Under the pieces are notes generated by a model. It did no database searches, was not told where the DNA came from, and saw only the letters and a list, made by a program, of their open reading frames with translations. A program made the position numbers and the translations under genes. Of a stretch of 64,000 bases of DNA, positions 35,499 to 43,859 are shown piece by piece. Positions within the stretch are counted from its first letter, which is position 1. Each line of letters opens with the position of its first letter. This stretch comes from Neorhizobium galegae bv. officinalis (GTDB taxonomy: Bacteria > Pseudomonadota > Alphaproteobacteria > Rhizobiales > Rhizobiaceae), in assembly GCA_000985875.1 (NCBI GenBank), contig CCRI01000002.1:186001-250000 (forward strand), read 5' to 3'.

Positions 35499-35606
35499 GG
35501 AAACGATGCCCTCCCCGGATCGAAATCTTGGAGCCGACTTTATACGGCTCCCTGCCATGACGATAGGCATTTTCGTCCATGTCGAACGGAATTCATCATC
35601 GACGGA

Positions 35607-37205
35607 TCATCCGTGGATGAATGTCCAGGGACTGACCTCATGGGCGAGGTCCAGCGGCACCTCGATCAGCCACGGCCCGCCGCGGGCAATCGCGGTCTCG
35701 ATTGCGGTGCGGAGATCCTCCGGCGCACTCACCCGGGCGAAATCCACATGGAAGGCGGCGGCAAGCTTGTCGAAATCCGGGTTCTTCAGCTCCGAACCGA
35801 TCAGTCGTCCGCCAAAAGCATCGCTCTGGTCGCGCTTCACATTGCCGAAGGCGGAATTGTTGAAGACGACGGCAATGACGTCGATGCCGTATTGGGCGGC
35901 GGTCGCCAGTTCCTGGGCGGCGAACATGAAGCCGCCGTCGCCGGATATCGACACCACCGGAACGTCCGGCCGCGCCACTTTCACACCGAGCGCCGTCGGA
36001 AATCCGAAGCCGAGCGTGCCCTGGAAGCCGGTCGAGACGAAGGTCCGCGGTTCGTAGACCGGAAAGCAGTACCAGGAGGCGAAACCGGCCTGGCAGACCT
36101 CCTCGACGAGGATGCCGTCGTCGGGAAGGGCTGCGCGGATCGCCTGAAGATATCCGTAGTGCGGAGAGATTTCCTGGATGGCTTGCGCCGTTTGCGCGCG
36201 CGCCTTTCGGATCGCTTGCCGCCAGTCGTCGGAAGGTGTCCGCGGCCTGAGTTCGGCAAGCAGCGCCGTGAGGGAGGTCTTTGCCCGGCCGAGCACGCCG
36301 AGGGCCTCCGGCGTGCGGGTCAGTTCCTCCGCGTCGATTTCCAGCCGCACCACCGGCACTTCGGTTCTCGGCTTCCAACGCCAGCTTGGCACTTCGAGCC
36401 GGGTGCCGATGCCGATGACGCAATCGACCACCGGCCAGAGCTTCCGCGCCTCGGCGATGGTGAGACCGAGTTCGTGGCGGTTGGAGACGACGCCGCGTCC
36501 AGAACGAAAGCCGACCACCGGCGCATGCAGCATTTGCGCAAGCCGCAGCACCTCGTCACGGGCCTCGAACGCGCCAGGCCCGACGAAGATCATCGGCCGC
36601 TCTGCCCTGCCGATCGCGGCTGCCGCCTCGCCGATCGCCACGTCCGCCACCGGATCCGGATGATTTTCGAGCGGCCAGACGATCTCGAATTCGCCTTCCG
36701 CCACGAATTGTTCCCAAGGCATTTCGACCGTCGCCGGGCCGGGTTTGAGCGAGCGCATCTCGCGAAACGCATGGGCGATTGCGGCAGACACGTCCTGTGC
36801 CTTGTCGGCGCGTTCGGCGGACTTGGCGATGCCGGCAAGCACGGCGCGCTGGTCGCGCATCTCGTGCAGATGGCCACGACCCTTGCCGAGAAAGGCGGTC
36901 GGCACCTGGCCGGTCAGGCACAGGACCGGCTCGTTGCAGCCCCAGGCGGTCAGAAGCGCAGCACCGGTGTTCAGTACGCCCGGGCCTGGCACGACGGAAT
37001 AGACACCGGGATTGCCGCAGGCGCGGGCATAACCAAACGCCATATAGGCGCAGGTCTGCTCGTGGCGCGGCGTGATCACTCGCATCCCGTCCCGCTGCAA
37101 GGCGTCGAACAGGCCGTAGAGTTGGGCACCCGGTATGCCGAAGACGGTGTCCACATGGTGGGCGCGCAATGAAGCGGCGATGGAATCGCCTCCGGTCATG
37201 GTCAT
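35607..37205 (-). CDS. Thiamine-diphosphate enzyme, acetolactate synthase/benzoylformate decarboxylase family
   Basis: A 532-residue ThDP enzyme with the cofactor-activating Glu49 (PRHEQTCAYMAFGYAR), a central domain and the ThDP/Mg motif GDGG (422-425) ending in NN (449-450). Related enzymes decarboxylate or carboligate alpha-keto acids such as benzoylformate, oxalyl-CoA or pyruvate. Substrate cannot be set from sequence. The ATG at 37205 has AGAGAGG upstream; the 23 codons before it belong to a RIME-like element. In the same run as the hydroxyacid dehydrogenase, 108 bp upstream of it. Confidence 0.85.
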   Translation of the reverse strand: MTMTGGDSIAASLRAHHVDTVFGIPGAQLYGLFDALQRDGMRVITPRHEQTCAYMAFGYARACGNPGVYSVVPGPGVLNTGAALLTAWGCNEPVLCLTGQVPTAFLGKGRGHLHEMRDQRAVLAGIAKSAERADKAQDVSAAIAHAFREMRSLKPGPATVEMPWEQFVAEGEFEIVWPLENHPDPVADVAIGEAAAAIGRAERPMIFVGPGAFEARDEVLRLAQMLHAPVVGFRSGRGVVSNRHELGLTIAEARKLWPVVDCVIGIGTRLEVPSWRWKPRTEVPVVRLEIDAEELTRTPEALGVLGRAKTSLTALLAELRPRTPSDDWRQAIRKARAQTAQAIQEISPHYGYLQAIRAALPDDGILVEEVCQAGFASWYCFPVYEPRTFVSTGFQGTLGFGFPTALGVKVARPDVPVVSISGDGGFMFAAQELATAAQYGIDVIAVVFNNSAFGNVKRDQSDAFGGRLIGSELKNPDFDKLAAAFHVDFARVSAPEDLRTAIETAIARGGPWLIEVPLDLAHEVSPWTFIHG

Positions 37206-37240
37206 GTGAGATTGCCTCTCTTGATTGATTGCGTGCCACT

Positions 37241-37318
37241 GGCCCCTTACCCGGCCTCCGCTTCGCTCGGCCACCCTCTCCTCAACTGGGAGAAGGTGCC
37301 GGCAGACGGATGAGGGGC
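37241..37318. repeat. RIME-like element, copy C (short form)
   Basis: About 78 bp: CCCTTACCCGGCCTCCGCTT, then GCCACCCTCTCC hairpin arm, TGGGAGAAGGTGCCGGCAGA and CGGATGAGGGG. Lacks the central spacer of copies A and B, so it is a shortened variant. It separates the amidohydrolase and ThDP enzyme genes. Confidence 0.75.
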
Positions 37319-37345
37319 GGTACCCGCCTGACGCGGAATCCTAGA

Positions 37346-38578
37346 TCACAATGTCTTACGTGGCGTTGGGTCCAGATTGAACAGTTTTGCAGCGTTCAGC
37401 CCCAGGATATTCCGCTTCGCCTGCTCGGAGAGGAACGGCAGGTCGTAAATCTCCTGCGGCAGGTCGAAATCGAAATGCGGCCAATCGGACGCAAACAGGA
37501 GCTGGCTCTCGGCGTTGATCATCTCCAGCGTCAATTGCAGCGCCTTCATGTTCACCGTCTCCATCGGCTGGGTCGTGTACCAGCAGTTTTCGCGCATGTA
37601 TTCGCTCGGCAGCTTCTTCAGCTGCGGCGCTTCCGACGGGCGCATCAGGTATTGGTCGTCGAGCCGCTGCATCAGGAAGGGGATCCAGGCGAGCCCGCTT
37701 TCCACCCAGATGCTTTTGAGCTTCGGAAACCGCTCCGGAATACCGTTAAGGATCCAGTTGGTCATATGCACCATGTTGCACCATACGAAGCCGAGCGCAT
37801 GCATGCCGAGGAAGCGGTTGATGGTCGCCAGCGACTGGTCCTGCCAGTGATAGGCGGCGTGGAAGGCGATCGGCAGGTTGCGCTCTTCGAGCATCGCATA
37901 GATGCGCATGTAGTCGTTGTGGTGCACCGCCTTGTGTCGCACCGACGGTACGCAGAAACCGATGACGCCCGGCTGGCCAGCGAACTCCTCGATGGTGCGC
38001 TCCGCTTCCTTGGGCACGTTGAAGGGCAGATAGGCGAGCGTCTTCAGCCGGTCGTCCTTGGTCAACACCTTGTCGATCAGCCAGCGGTTATAGGCGCGGC
38101 CGAGATAGACCTCCATTTCCGGCTGCGGATGCAGGCCGAGCGTCAGCATCGGCGTCGGGAACAGCACCATATAGTCGACGCCGAGAGCGCTCATCGCCCG
38201 CCGCGACAGGGTCACGTCGCGGTGCACGCCGCCGTCATCGACCTTTTCGCGGATGCCGGCCTGGTGCGGAATACGGCCGCCGACATCCTGGTATTTGAGG
38301 CCCATGTCGCCGTTCAAACCGTAGGAGGCGGTGCCCATCTTCTCGTCGTGGAAGAGCATCGCCTGATGGCGGATGACCGGATCCTCGATATATTGCACTA
38401 GTTCGTGCCAGGAAATCGTCTCGGTGTGGTGAGCGTCCACATCGCAGATCAGCCAGTCCTCGAAACCGCGCTTCCTGGCGGCCCGGTTGGCATGCGCCAG
38501 GATGTCGCGCGTATCGGTAAACACGTCGATCTGCTGCACCGGCAATTCGCGGGCGCGATCCTTGTTGGAAATATCCAT
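37346..38578 (-). CDS. ACMSD-like amidohydrolase-family protein
   Basis: A 410-residue TIM-barrel amidohydrolase: Asp48-Ala-His50 (CDVDAHHTE), a mid-chain His in FHAAYHW, and the C-terminal metal Asp in ASDWPHFDFD. The closest characterised relatives are non-oxidative decarboxylases (ACMSD, gamma-resorcylate, 5-carboxyvanillate LigW) and some hydrolases. Decarboxylation or hydrolysis of an aromatic acid is the best family-level guess. The Rieske and 111-residue genes precede it in the same transcript. Confidence 0.83.
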   Translation of the reverse strand: MDISNKDRARELPVQQIDVFTDTRDILAHANRAARKRGFEDWLICDVDAHHTETISWHELVQYIEDPVIRHQAMLFHDEKMGTASYGLNGDMGLKYQDVGGRIPHQAGIREKVDDGGVHRDVTLSRRAMSALGVDYMVLFPTPMLTLGLHPQPEMEVYLGRAYNRWLIDKVLTKDDRLKTLAYLPFNVPKEAERTIEEFAGQPGVIGFCVPSVRHKAVHHNDYMRIYAMLEERNLPIAFHAAYHWQDQSLATINRFLGMHALGFVWCNMVHMTNWILNGIPERFPKLKSIWVESGLAWIPFLMQRLDDQYLMRPSEAPQLKKLPSEYMRENCWYTTQPMETVNMKALQLTLEMINAESQLLFASDWPHFDFDLPQEIYDLPFLSEQAKRNILGLNAAKLFNLDPTPRKTL

Positions 38579-38614
38579 GTTCGCTCTCCTCAGGCGAAAG
38601 AGTGGATTTATGCC

Positions 38615-38950
38615 TCAAAGTTCATCCGGCCGACGCCGGTACCAGAGCGCCAGTTCCATTGGCCCGAGATGCAGGGCGCGCAGGATTTCGGAAACGGCTG
38701 ACAGCGCCTCGGTGGCGGTCACCGTTTTGTCGCGGGTGCCGGTCAGCGGCCGGAACGTGCGCTCCTCGCCGTCGCTCTTGGCGACATAAAGCCGGATCGC
38801 CGCCGTCATCATCCGCGCCACCGCTTCGTCGGAGACCCGCGATGCCTCGCCGTTTTCCAGCAGCTCGGCCGTCGCCTTCTCGATCTCGGCGGTAGCGTCC
38901 TCGATCCAGCCATAGGGGTCGTTGCGCAAAGTCGGATCAGAGGACGACAT
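38615..38950 (-). CDS. Hypothetical protein, 111 residues
   Basis: A soluble acidic helical protein beginning MSSSDPTLRNDPYGWIEDAT, without cysteines or a known domain. It overlaps the end of the Rieske gene by 14 bp and precedes the amidohydrolase by 36 bp, so it is a fixed part of this operon and may be an accessory subunit. A longer frame upstream is out of phase with the Rieske gene and is rejected. Confidence 0.65.
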   Translation of the reverse strand: MSSSDPTLRNDPYGWIEDATAEIEKATAELLENGEASRVSDEAVARMMTAAIRLYVAKSDGEERTFRPLTGTRDKTVTATEALSAVSEILRALHLGPMELALWYRRRPDEL

Positions 38951-39302
38951 AGATCTGCCCCTCCCGGATGGCCAGTTCGGCGCGGTGCAGGCGGTATTTT
39001 GCAGGCCCTGCGTTCCGGCCGGTCTCCAGGTTGAATTCCCAGCCGTGCCATGGACAGGCGACGTGCATGTTCTCTTCATTGTATTGAAGCGTCCGCACTT
39101 CGCCTTTGTCATCCACGGGTTCGACGACTTCGGGATAGATGCGGCCCTGACAGATCGGCCCCTGCCTGTGCGGGCACATGTTGTGCCAGGCATGCAGGGC
39201 GCCTTTCACCCGAAAAATGCCGATCTCCCGCTCCCCGCAGGCGACGACCTTGCGGCCGCCATCGGCGATCTCATCCTCCGAACAAACCAGATATTCCGCC
39301 AA
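38937..39302 (-). CDS. Rieske [2Fe-2S] protein, stand-alone
   Basis: A 121-residue single-domain Rieske protein with Cys43-x-His45 (CPHRQG) and Cys83-x2-His86 (CPWHGW), the two cluster-binding pairs. The start is TTG at 39302, preceded by GGGAGGA 6 bases upstream; no ATG lies near. Such proteins usually carry electrons to a ring-hydroxylating oxygenase, but no oxygenase or reductase gene is in this operon. It resembles the Rieske half of an oxygenase alpha subunit more than a bacterial ferredoxin (PWHGW context). First gene of the run, divergent from iclR. Confidence 0.85.
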   Translation of the reverse strand: MAEYLVCSEDEIADGGRKVVACGEREIGIFRVKGALHAWHNMCPHRQGPICQGRIYPEVVEPVDDKGEVRTLQYNEENMHVACPWHGWEFNLETGRNAGPAKYRLHRAELAIREGQIYVVL

Positions 39303-39328
39303 GGTTTTCCTCCCATCCTTCGCGTTGG

Positions 39329-39345
39329 TTTCAATATTATTGAAA
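39329..39345. promoter_or_regulatory. Candidate IclR operator
   Basis: Perfect palindrome TTTCAAT-ATT-ATTGAAA in the 94-bp gap between the divergent Rieske and iclR genes. The form resembles IclR-family sites. Its right arm supplies the putative -35 box of iclR. Confidence 0.6.
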
Positions 39346-39367
39346 TCATTCAGGTATATTGTATAAT
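39340..39367 (+). promoter_or_regulatory. Putative sigma-70 promoter of iclR
   Basis: TTGAAA (39340-39345), 16-base spacer, TATAAT (39362-39367), about 30 bases before the iclR ATG. The -35 box lies inside the dyad, so the regulator could repress itself. Confidence 0.6.
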
Positions 39368-39396
39368 GAGGAACGAACACGTCAAGCGGAGAGGTC

Positions 39397-40203
39397 ATGG
39401 ACGCGCAGGTATTGCAGGGAGCGGCAGGAAGGGACCCGGAGGTGAAGGCTGCCGGCATTCAGTCGCTCGAAAAGGGCCTGCGGGTGCTGACGGCAATTCA
39501 GCATGCCGGCCGCGCCATGCGGCTGAACGATATCGCGGCTGCCGCCAGCATGACGCCGAGCATGGCGCACGGCTATCTCGTCAGCCTGGTGCGCACCGGC
39601 TTCATTGCCCAGGACCGGCTTTCCGGCCTCTACGATCTTGGCGATTCGGCGCTGCAGCTCGGGCTTGCCGCGCTTTCGCGCACCGATTTCCTCAGCCTTG
39701 CACGCGCGACGATCTCGCAGCTTGCCGGCGAGCTCGGCGAGACGGTGACGCTGGCGGTGTGGAACGGTGATGCGCCTGTCGTGGTCGACAAGATCGAGGG
39801 CCGTTCCGATAGCGTCTACGAGATCAAGGTCGGCTCGCTGGTCCGCCTGTGGCCGACGGCGACCGGCCGGGTTTTCATGGCCAACCTGCCGAAAGCCGAA
39901 TGGGAACATCACCTGCAAACCATGATGCACCAGAGCGGAGAAACGCCGGCCTCGATCACCCGTTTCATAACCGAACTCGCCGATGTCCGCCGCGAAGGTT
40001 ACGCCGCCACGCTGCCTGCCACGGTGCCGGATTTTTCCGCCGTTGCGGCTCCCGTCTTCGATCACCGCGCACACCTGAAGGCGGTGATCACCGTGCTCGG
40101 CCGCCAGGATGGGTTCGATATTGCGCCTTCCGGCCTGCCGCTGACCGCCACGTTGCGCGCTGCCAGATCCCTGTCGGTGCGGCTCGGCGCGCCAGTAAGT
40201 TGA
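39397..40203 (+). CDS. IclR-family transcriptional regulator
   Basis: A 268-residue IclR-type protein: N-terminal winged helix (SLEKGLRVLTAIQHAGRAMR, LNDIAAAASMTPSMAHGYLV) and C-terminal effector domain with VWNGDAPVVVDKIEG and GRVFMANLP. It is divergent from the Rieske-amidohydrolase-ThDP operon and is the probable regulator of that operon. The ATG has GGAGAGG 5 bases upstream. It is not PcaR, which is at 52653. Confidence 0.88.
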   Translation: MDAQVLQGAAGRDPEVKAAGIQSLEKGLRVLTAIQHAGRAMRLNDIAAAASMTPSMAHGYLVSLVRTGFIAQDRLSGLYDLGDSALQLGLAALSRTDFLSLARATISQLAGELGETVTLAVWNGDAPVVVDKIEGRSDSVYEIKVGSLVRLWPTATGRVFMANLPKAEWEHHLQTMMHQSGETPASITRFITELADVRREGYAATLPATVPDFSAVAAPVFDHRAHLKAVITVLGRQDGFDIAPSGLPLTATLRAARSLSVRLGAPVS

Positions 40204-40289
40204 GGGTTTCGTCCAACCCGGCTTGTGCGGCTGCATTTTCTCCGCTACCCCGCTTATATAACCGTTTTAAAGAAGGTCGCCGCATCGTG

Positions 40290-40781
40290 ATGGCTGAAGA
40301 CATGAAGCCCGAAGAAGCAAGCACCAGCGACTGGGTGATGCAGCAACCCCGGGCAATCTACTTCCTGAACCAGGCAAATCATGCCGTGCGCAGCCGGCTG
40401 GAGGCGGCGCTGTCGGCGCTGCAGATGACCGGCATTCAATATACGGTGCTGAGCGTGATCGGCAGCCGCGACGGCCTTTCCTCGGCCGAACTGTCGCGCC
40501 GGTTTTTCGTGACGCCGCAGACGATGAACGAGCTGATCGGCGGGCTGCAGCGCCGCAATCTCATCACCCGCAAGGAAGATCCGGCCAACCGCCGCATCCT
40601 GCGCATGAGCCTGACGAGCGAAGGCAAGCGGATGATCAAGGCCTGCGATGCGGCCGCCGACGTCGTCGAGCGCGAAGTGTTTTCGTTCCTGCCGCAGGAC
40701 AGCTACCAGCAATTCCGCGAGCTTTGTCGCCTCATCGCCCGCAATCTTCGCGACCGCGACGAACCCTCGAAGGGGGAGTGA
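40290..40781 (+). CDS. MarR-family transcriptional regulator
   Basis: A 163-residue MarR winged-helix protein: LEAALSALQMTGIQYTVLSV, the recognition helix SSAELSRRFFVTPQTMNELI and the wing RKEDPANRRILRMSLTSEGK. MarR proteins sense small aromatic acids or acyl-CoAs; the ferulate regulator FerC of SYK-6 is of this family, so a role in hydroxycinnamate control is possible though the ferulate genes are 18 kb away. AGAAGG lies 10 bases before a GTG at 40287 and 13 before the chosen ATG. It follows iclR by 86 bp. Confidence 0.85.
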   Translation: MAEDMKPEEASTSDWVMQQPRAIYFLNQANHAVRSRLEAALSALQMTGIQYTVLSVIGSRDGLSSAELSRRFFVTPQTMNELIGGLQRRNLITRKEDPANRRILRMSLTSEGKRMIKACDAAADVVEREVFSFLPQDSYQQFRELCRLIARNLRDRDEPSKGE

Positions 40782-40912
40782 CAGGCGCCGGCTGCCGGCG
40801 AATGTCTTTCGTCAACCCGGCGGGGCGTTAGGCGCCGATGCTTAACAAAACGTTGACTTGACGGCGGCATAGGGTCCGTTCTTAGCTTCCACAGCCGCCA
40901 TGATGACGGTTA

Positions 40913-40950
40913 GAGGCTCGCACCGGGCACGAACTCGGACCGCGAGCCTC
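40913..40950. other. Stem-loop in a 266-bp gene-free gap
   Basis: Arms GAGGCTCGC (40913-40921) and GCGAGCCTC (40942-40950), 9-bp perfect, 20-base loop containing partly complementary CCGGG/CTCGG segments. The gap 40782-41047 has no credible gene. Could be part of a small RNA or a terminator for converging transcripts. Confidence 0.35.
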
Positions 40951-41047
40951 GTCCGGAAAGTCACCTCAACCGAAATCACGGCGAGACCACAGCGGCGGCG
41001 ATAGACCCGACGCCGGCTGCGGACTGTCACGCCGTCTGGCCTTGAAA

Positions 41048-41449
41048 TCAAAGTGCCCGGCCGACGGCCCTGTCGTTTTCGAGGCGCGCAATGCAGCCGG
41101 CGAGCTTGGCCAGCAAAAGATCGAAATCGATCGGCTTGGTCAGATAGTCCGCCGCCCCTGCCCGCAGACCGGTCAATACATTGTCCTTGTCCGTCAAGGC
41201 CGACAGCAGGATGAAGGGGATGTTGAAAAGCTCGGCATGGTTCATCTGGATTTCCGCCAGGAGCTGATGACCGTCCATGACGGGCATCGAAATGTCACAG
41301 ATGACGATATCCGGCCAATACGCCAGGATGGCTTCGAGACCCTCCTGGCCATTGGCCGCCTCCAGAGTTGCAAATCCGGCGTCCGCCAGTTCTTCGACGA
41401 TGAGCTGGCGGATATCCGCTTCGTCGTCGATGCATAATACGGTAATCAT
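41048..41449 (-). CDS. Single-domain response regulator
   Basis: A 133-residue CheY-like receiver without output domain. Acidic pocket Asp8/Asp9, phospho-acceptor Asp52 (VICDISMP), Ser83 (LLSAL) and Lys105 (LTKPID) are all present. It lies 11 bp downstream of the histidine kinase gene, which is probably its cognate kinase. Output is probably by protein-protein contact or by phosphotransfer to another regulator. Confidence 0.9.
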   Translation of the reverse strand: MITVLCIDDEADIRQLIVEELADAGFATLEAANGQEGLEAILAYWPDIVICDISMPVMDGHQLLAEIQMNHAELFNIPFILLSALTDKDNVLTGLRAGAADYLTKPIDFDLLLAKLAGCIARLENDRAVGRAL

Positions 41450-41460
41450 CCTGCTCTTCC

Positions 41461-43194
41461 CTAAGCTGCACGTTTGATGAGAGTTGCGAGCGGTCCCTTG
41501 TTCGGGAGCGCCACCGTGAATGTTGTTCCCCGGCCGAGCGCACTTTCGACGGAGATGGAACCGCCATGCAGGTCGACGATCTGCTTGACGAGGTTGAGGC
41601 CGATGCCGGTGCCGGCAATGCCGGTCGCGCTGCGGGCCCGGTAATAGGGCTGGAATAGCTTCGGCAGGTCCTCGGCATCCATGCCGATGCCGGCATCCTG
41701 GATCGATACATAGGACATGCCGTTCTTCGTCGAGGTCCGGATATGGATGTCCGGGGCGTGGGGGGCATATTTGACGGCATTCGAAAGCAGGTTGGTGAAG
41801 ACCTGCTCGATCGTTGTGCGATCGGCAAGGATCGTCTGCGGCAGTTGCGAAAGGTCCCGGTGAATCGTGTGGGAATTGCGAACATCCATCTGTCGGGCGC
41901 AGCAGGATTCGATGATCTCCGCCAGCGAGAGGCGCTCCGGCTTCAGCGTCGTCTTGCCGGTCTCCAGCCGGCCCGCCGACAGGATGCTCTCCATCAGATC
42001 CACCATGCGAAGCACGGCGGAGCGGATCTGGGCGGACTTCTCTTCCACATATTCGGGCTTCTGGGTCGTTTTCGTGCGCGACAGGCGCTGCGCCGCCGCG
42101 TCGATGATGGCAAGCGGCGTGCGGAACTCATGGGACGCCATGGTGACGAACTGGCGCTGCAGAGCATTCACATGGCGCTCCTGCGCCAAGAGCCTGTCCA
42201 GTTCCTCCCGCTGACGCTCGATCTCCGCCGTCCGGAGCCTGACGCTCTCTTCGAGCTGGTCGCGGTGGCGCATCAGCGCCAGACGGCTGTCGGACAGATC
42301 GAGAGACGTCTTGCGCAGGCCCCGGCCGAGGAAGATCACCACCCCCATTGCCACGATGATGCCGGCAATGCCGACCGGAGCGATCTGCTCGATGAGCATC
42401 AGGCCCGGCCGGATCGGCTGCCACGCCATATATCCAAGCGTCGGGCCGGCAGAGGCCACGACCGGGATTGCCGCAGTCGATTCCGCCATGTCGGTGGTAA
42501 AATGCAGCGTCTCGATCCGAGCGTAACGGGCGATTTTTTCGACGGCGCTGGCATCCAGGAACCGGACTGCAACCGCGATGAATTCCTTGCCGGGATCGAG
42601 CGACACCTCGTCGCTGCTCGGGACGATAGGTCTTGCGCTGACGACAGCCGGCCGGCCGGCGATCGAGAGGATCTTCTCCGCGAAAACCTCGGCAAGCACA
42701 GGGGCATTGGAATCGCCGGGCGCGATCCGCTTGTGGAGCACCGCCCGGACATCGTCCCGCAGGGTAGCCGCAGCCTTTTCATCGTCAAGAAAGGTCAGGG
42801 CCGCAATATCCTCGCCGTCGCGCATGGCGAAGACCAGCTCGTTCCGCTCGTTGAACACGTAGGTGCGGTCATGGCTGAAATACTTGTGCATCCATGCGCC
42901 GATATTGTCGGCAATCCATGTGTGATCGTCCTTGGCGACAAGCAGGACCGCGTCGTTCCACACCGTGACGCTTTCCAGTTCATGCTGTACGGCTTTCACC
43001 TGCTCGTCGAGGCCCTGTTCAACGTAACCCTTCTGGCGGGTCAAGGCGAGATCATCCACCTTGGCGGAGGCAAGCCACATGAAGCCGGCGAGCAGCAGCG
43101 CTGTCAGGGCTGTCAGCAAGGTCAGCACGATCGTGACGTGCGATGTGATACGAATGTTCTGCTGCATTTGCACCGCTTTCTCTCGGCCCATCAT
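41461..43194 (-). CDS. CHASE4 sensor histidine kinase
   Basis: A 577-residue membrane kinase: helix 1 at about 20-42, a periplasmic CHASE4-type sensor at about 50-260, helix 2 at 271-290, a coiled coil, HisKA with phospho-acceptor His355 (MASHEFRTP), and HATPase_c with N box (NLLSNAVKYAP), DAGIGM and GTGIGL. It phosphorylates a response regulator on an unknown periplasmic cue. The start could be Met1, Met2 or Met10; none has a strong ribosome-binding site. Two-gene operon with the receiver protein. Confidence 0.88.
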   Translation of the reverse strand: MMGREKAVQMQQNIRITSHVTIVLTLLTALTALLLAGFMWLASAKVDDLALTRQKGYVEQGLDEQVKAVQHELESVTVWNDAVLLVAKDDHTWIADNIGAWMHKYFSHDRTYVFNERNELVFAMRDGEDIAALTFLDDEKAAATLRDDVRAVLHKRIAPGDSNAPVLAEVFAEKILSIAGRPAVVSARPIVPSSDEVSLDPGKEFIAVAVRFLDASAVEKIARYARIETLHFTTDMAESTAAIPVVASAGPTLGYMAWQPIRPGLMLIEQIAPVGIAGIIVAMGVVIFLGRGLRKTSLDLSDSRLALMRHRDQLEESVRLRTAEIERQREELDRLLAQERHVNALQRQFVTMASHEFRTPLAIIDAAAQRLSRTKTTQKPEYVEEKSAQIRSAVLRMVDLMESILSAGRLETGKTTLKPERLSLAEIIESCCARQMDVRNSHTIHRDLSQLPQTILADRTTIEQVFTNLLSNAVKYAPHAPDIHIRTSTKNGMSYVSIQDAGIGMDAEDLPKLFQPYYRARSATGIAGTGIGLNLVKQIVDLHGGSISVESALGRGTTFTVALPNKGPLATLIKRAA

Positions 43195-43343
43195 GCATCC
43201 AAAACATTACATTCCACTAAATTTTAAATGCCAAGGTTGAACGGAGTATTTTCCATACAGCCGGGGGTGTGACATCGAGAGGCTACGGTTTTCCTGCTGC
43301 GTCGATCACTTCCATGGTGGAAAGACACTGCGCCGCTTCCCAT

Positions 43344-43859
43344 CTATAACCAGGAAGCCGGGCTTTTGGGAAGCCGGCCGTCGGGGTCCGTGATCGTGAG
43401 CCTCGGCTGGTCTTTGCCGTTCCAGTGCCAGAAGGCGATACAAGTTCCGCCCGGCGACATGAAGGATGGATAGACCACGCCGTCATGGCCCTCCTGGAGC
43501 AGCCTCTCTCTGAGGAGATGCGTTGACGGCAACCGCCCGGCATCAAGATCATCGCGCCATTCGCAGCGGTGGATCGCCTCCTCGACACCGAGACCGGCCA
43601 GAACCTCCGGGCTGGTCAGGTCCGCGAGCCGCGCGTCGTCGAGGCGAAGCTGGGCGATCAGCGCCGGGTGCTGCACGAAACCCTGATTATATTCCGCCCA
43701 GGCGGTGGAAAGCTCGCGCGCGGCATAGATTGTCGGCGCGCCGACCGGGTTCCAGCGGCCGCCGAAACGGGCAGCACCGTCGCCGGAAAGTGGCGCATGC
43801 GCCCAGCGCGGCACGTAGGCACGCCAGAGGATGCCCGATTCAGAGGCCAATTCAGGCAT
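43344..43859 (-). CDS. RES-domain toxin
   Basis: A 171-residue RES-family toxin with the arginine (LWRAYVPRWAHAPLSGDGAA), Glu (AWAEYNQG) and Ser-region residues of the fold: RFGGRWNPVGAPTIYAAREL. Characterised RES toxins degrade NAD+ (MbcT) or ADP-ribosylate targets (ParT). It overlaps the end of the upstream antitoxin by 8 bp. A longer frame running upstream (to 43916) lies inside the antitoxin and is rejected. Confidence 0.87.
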   Translation of the reverse strand: MPELASESGILWRAYVPRWAHAPLSGDGAARFGGRWNPVGAPTIYAARELSTAWAEYNQGFVQHPALIAQLRLDDARLADLTSPEVLAGLGVEEAIHRCEWRDDLDAGRLPSTHLLRERLLQEGHDGVVYPSFMSPGGTCIAFWHWNGKDQPRLTITDPDGRLPKSPASWL

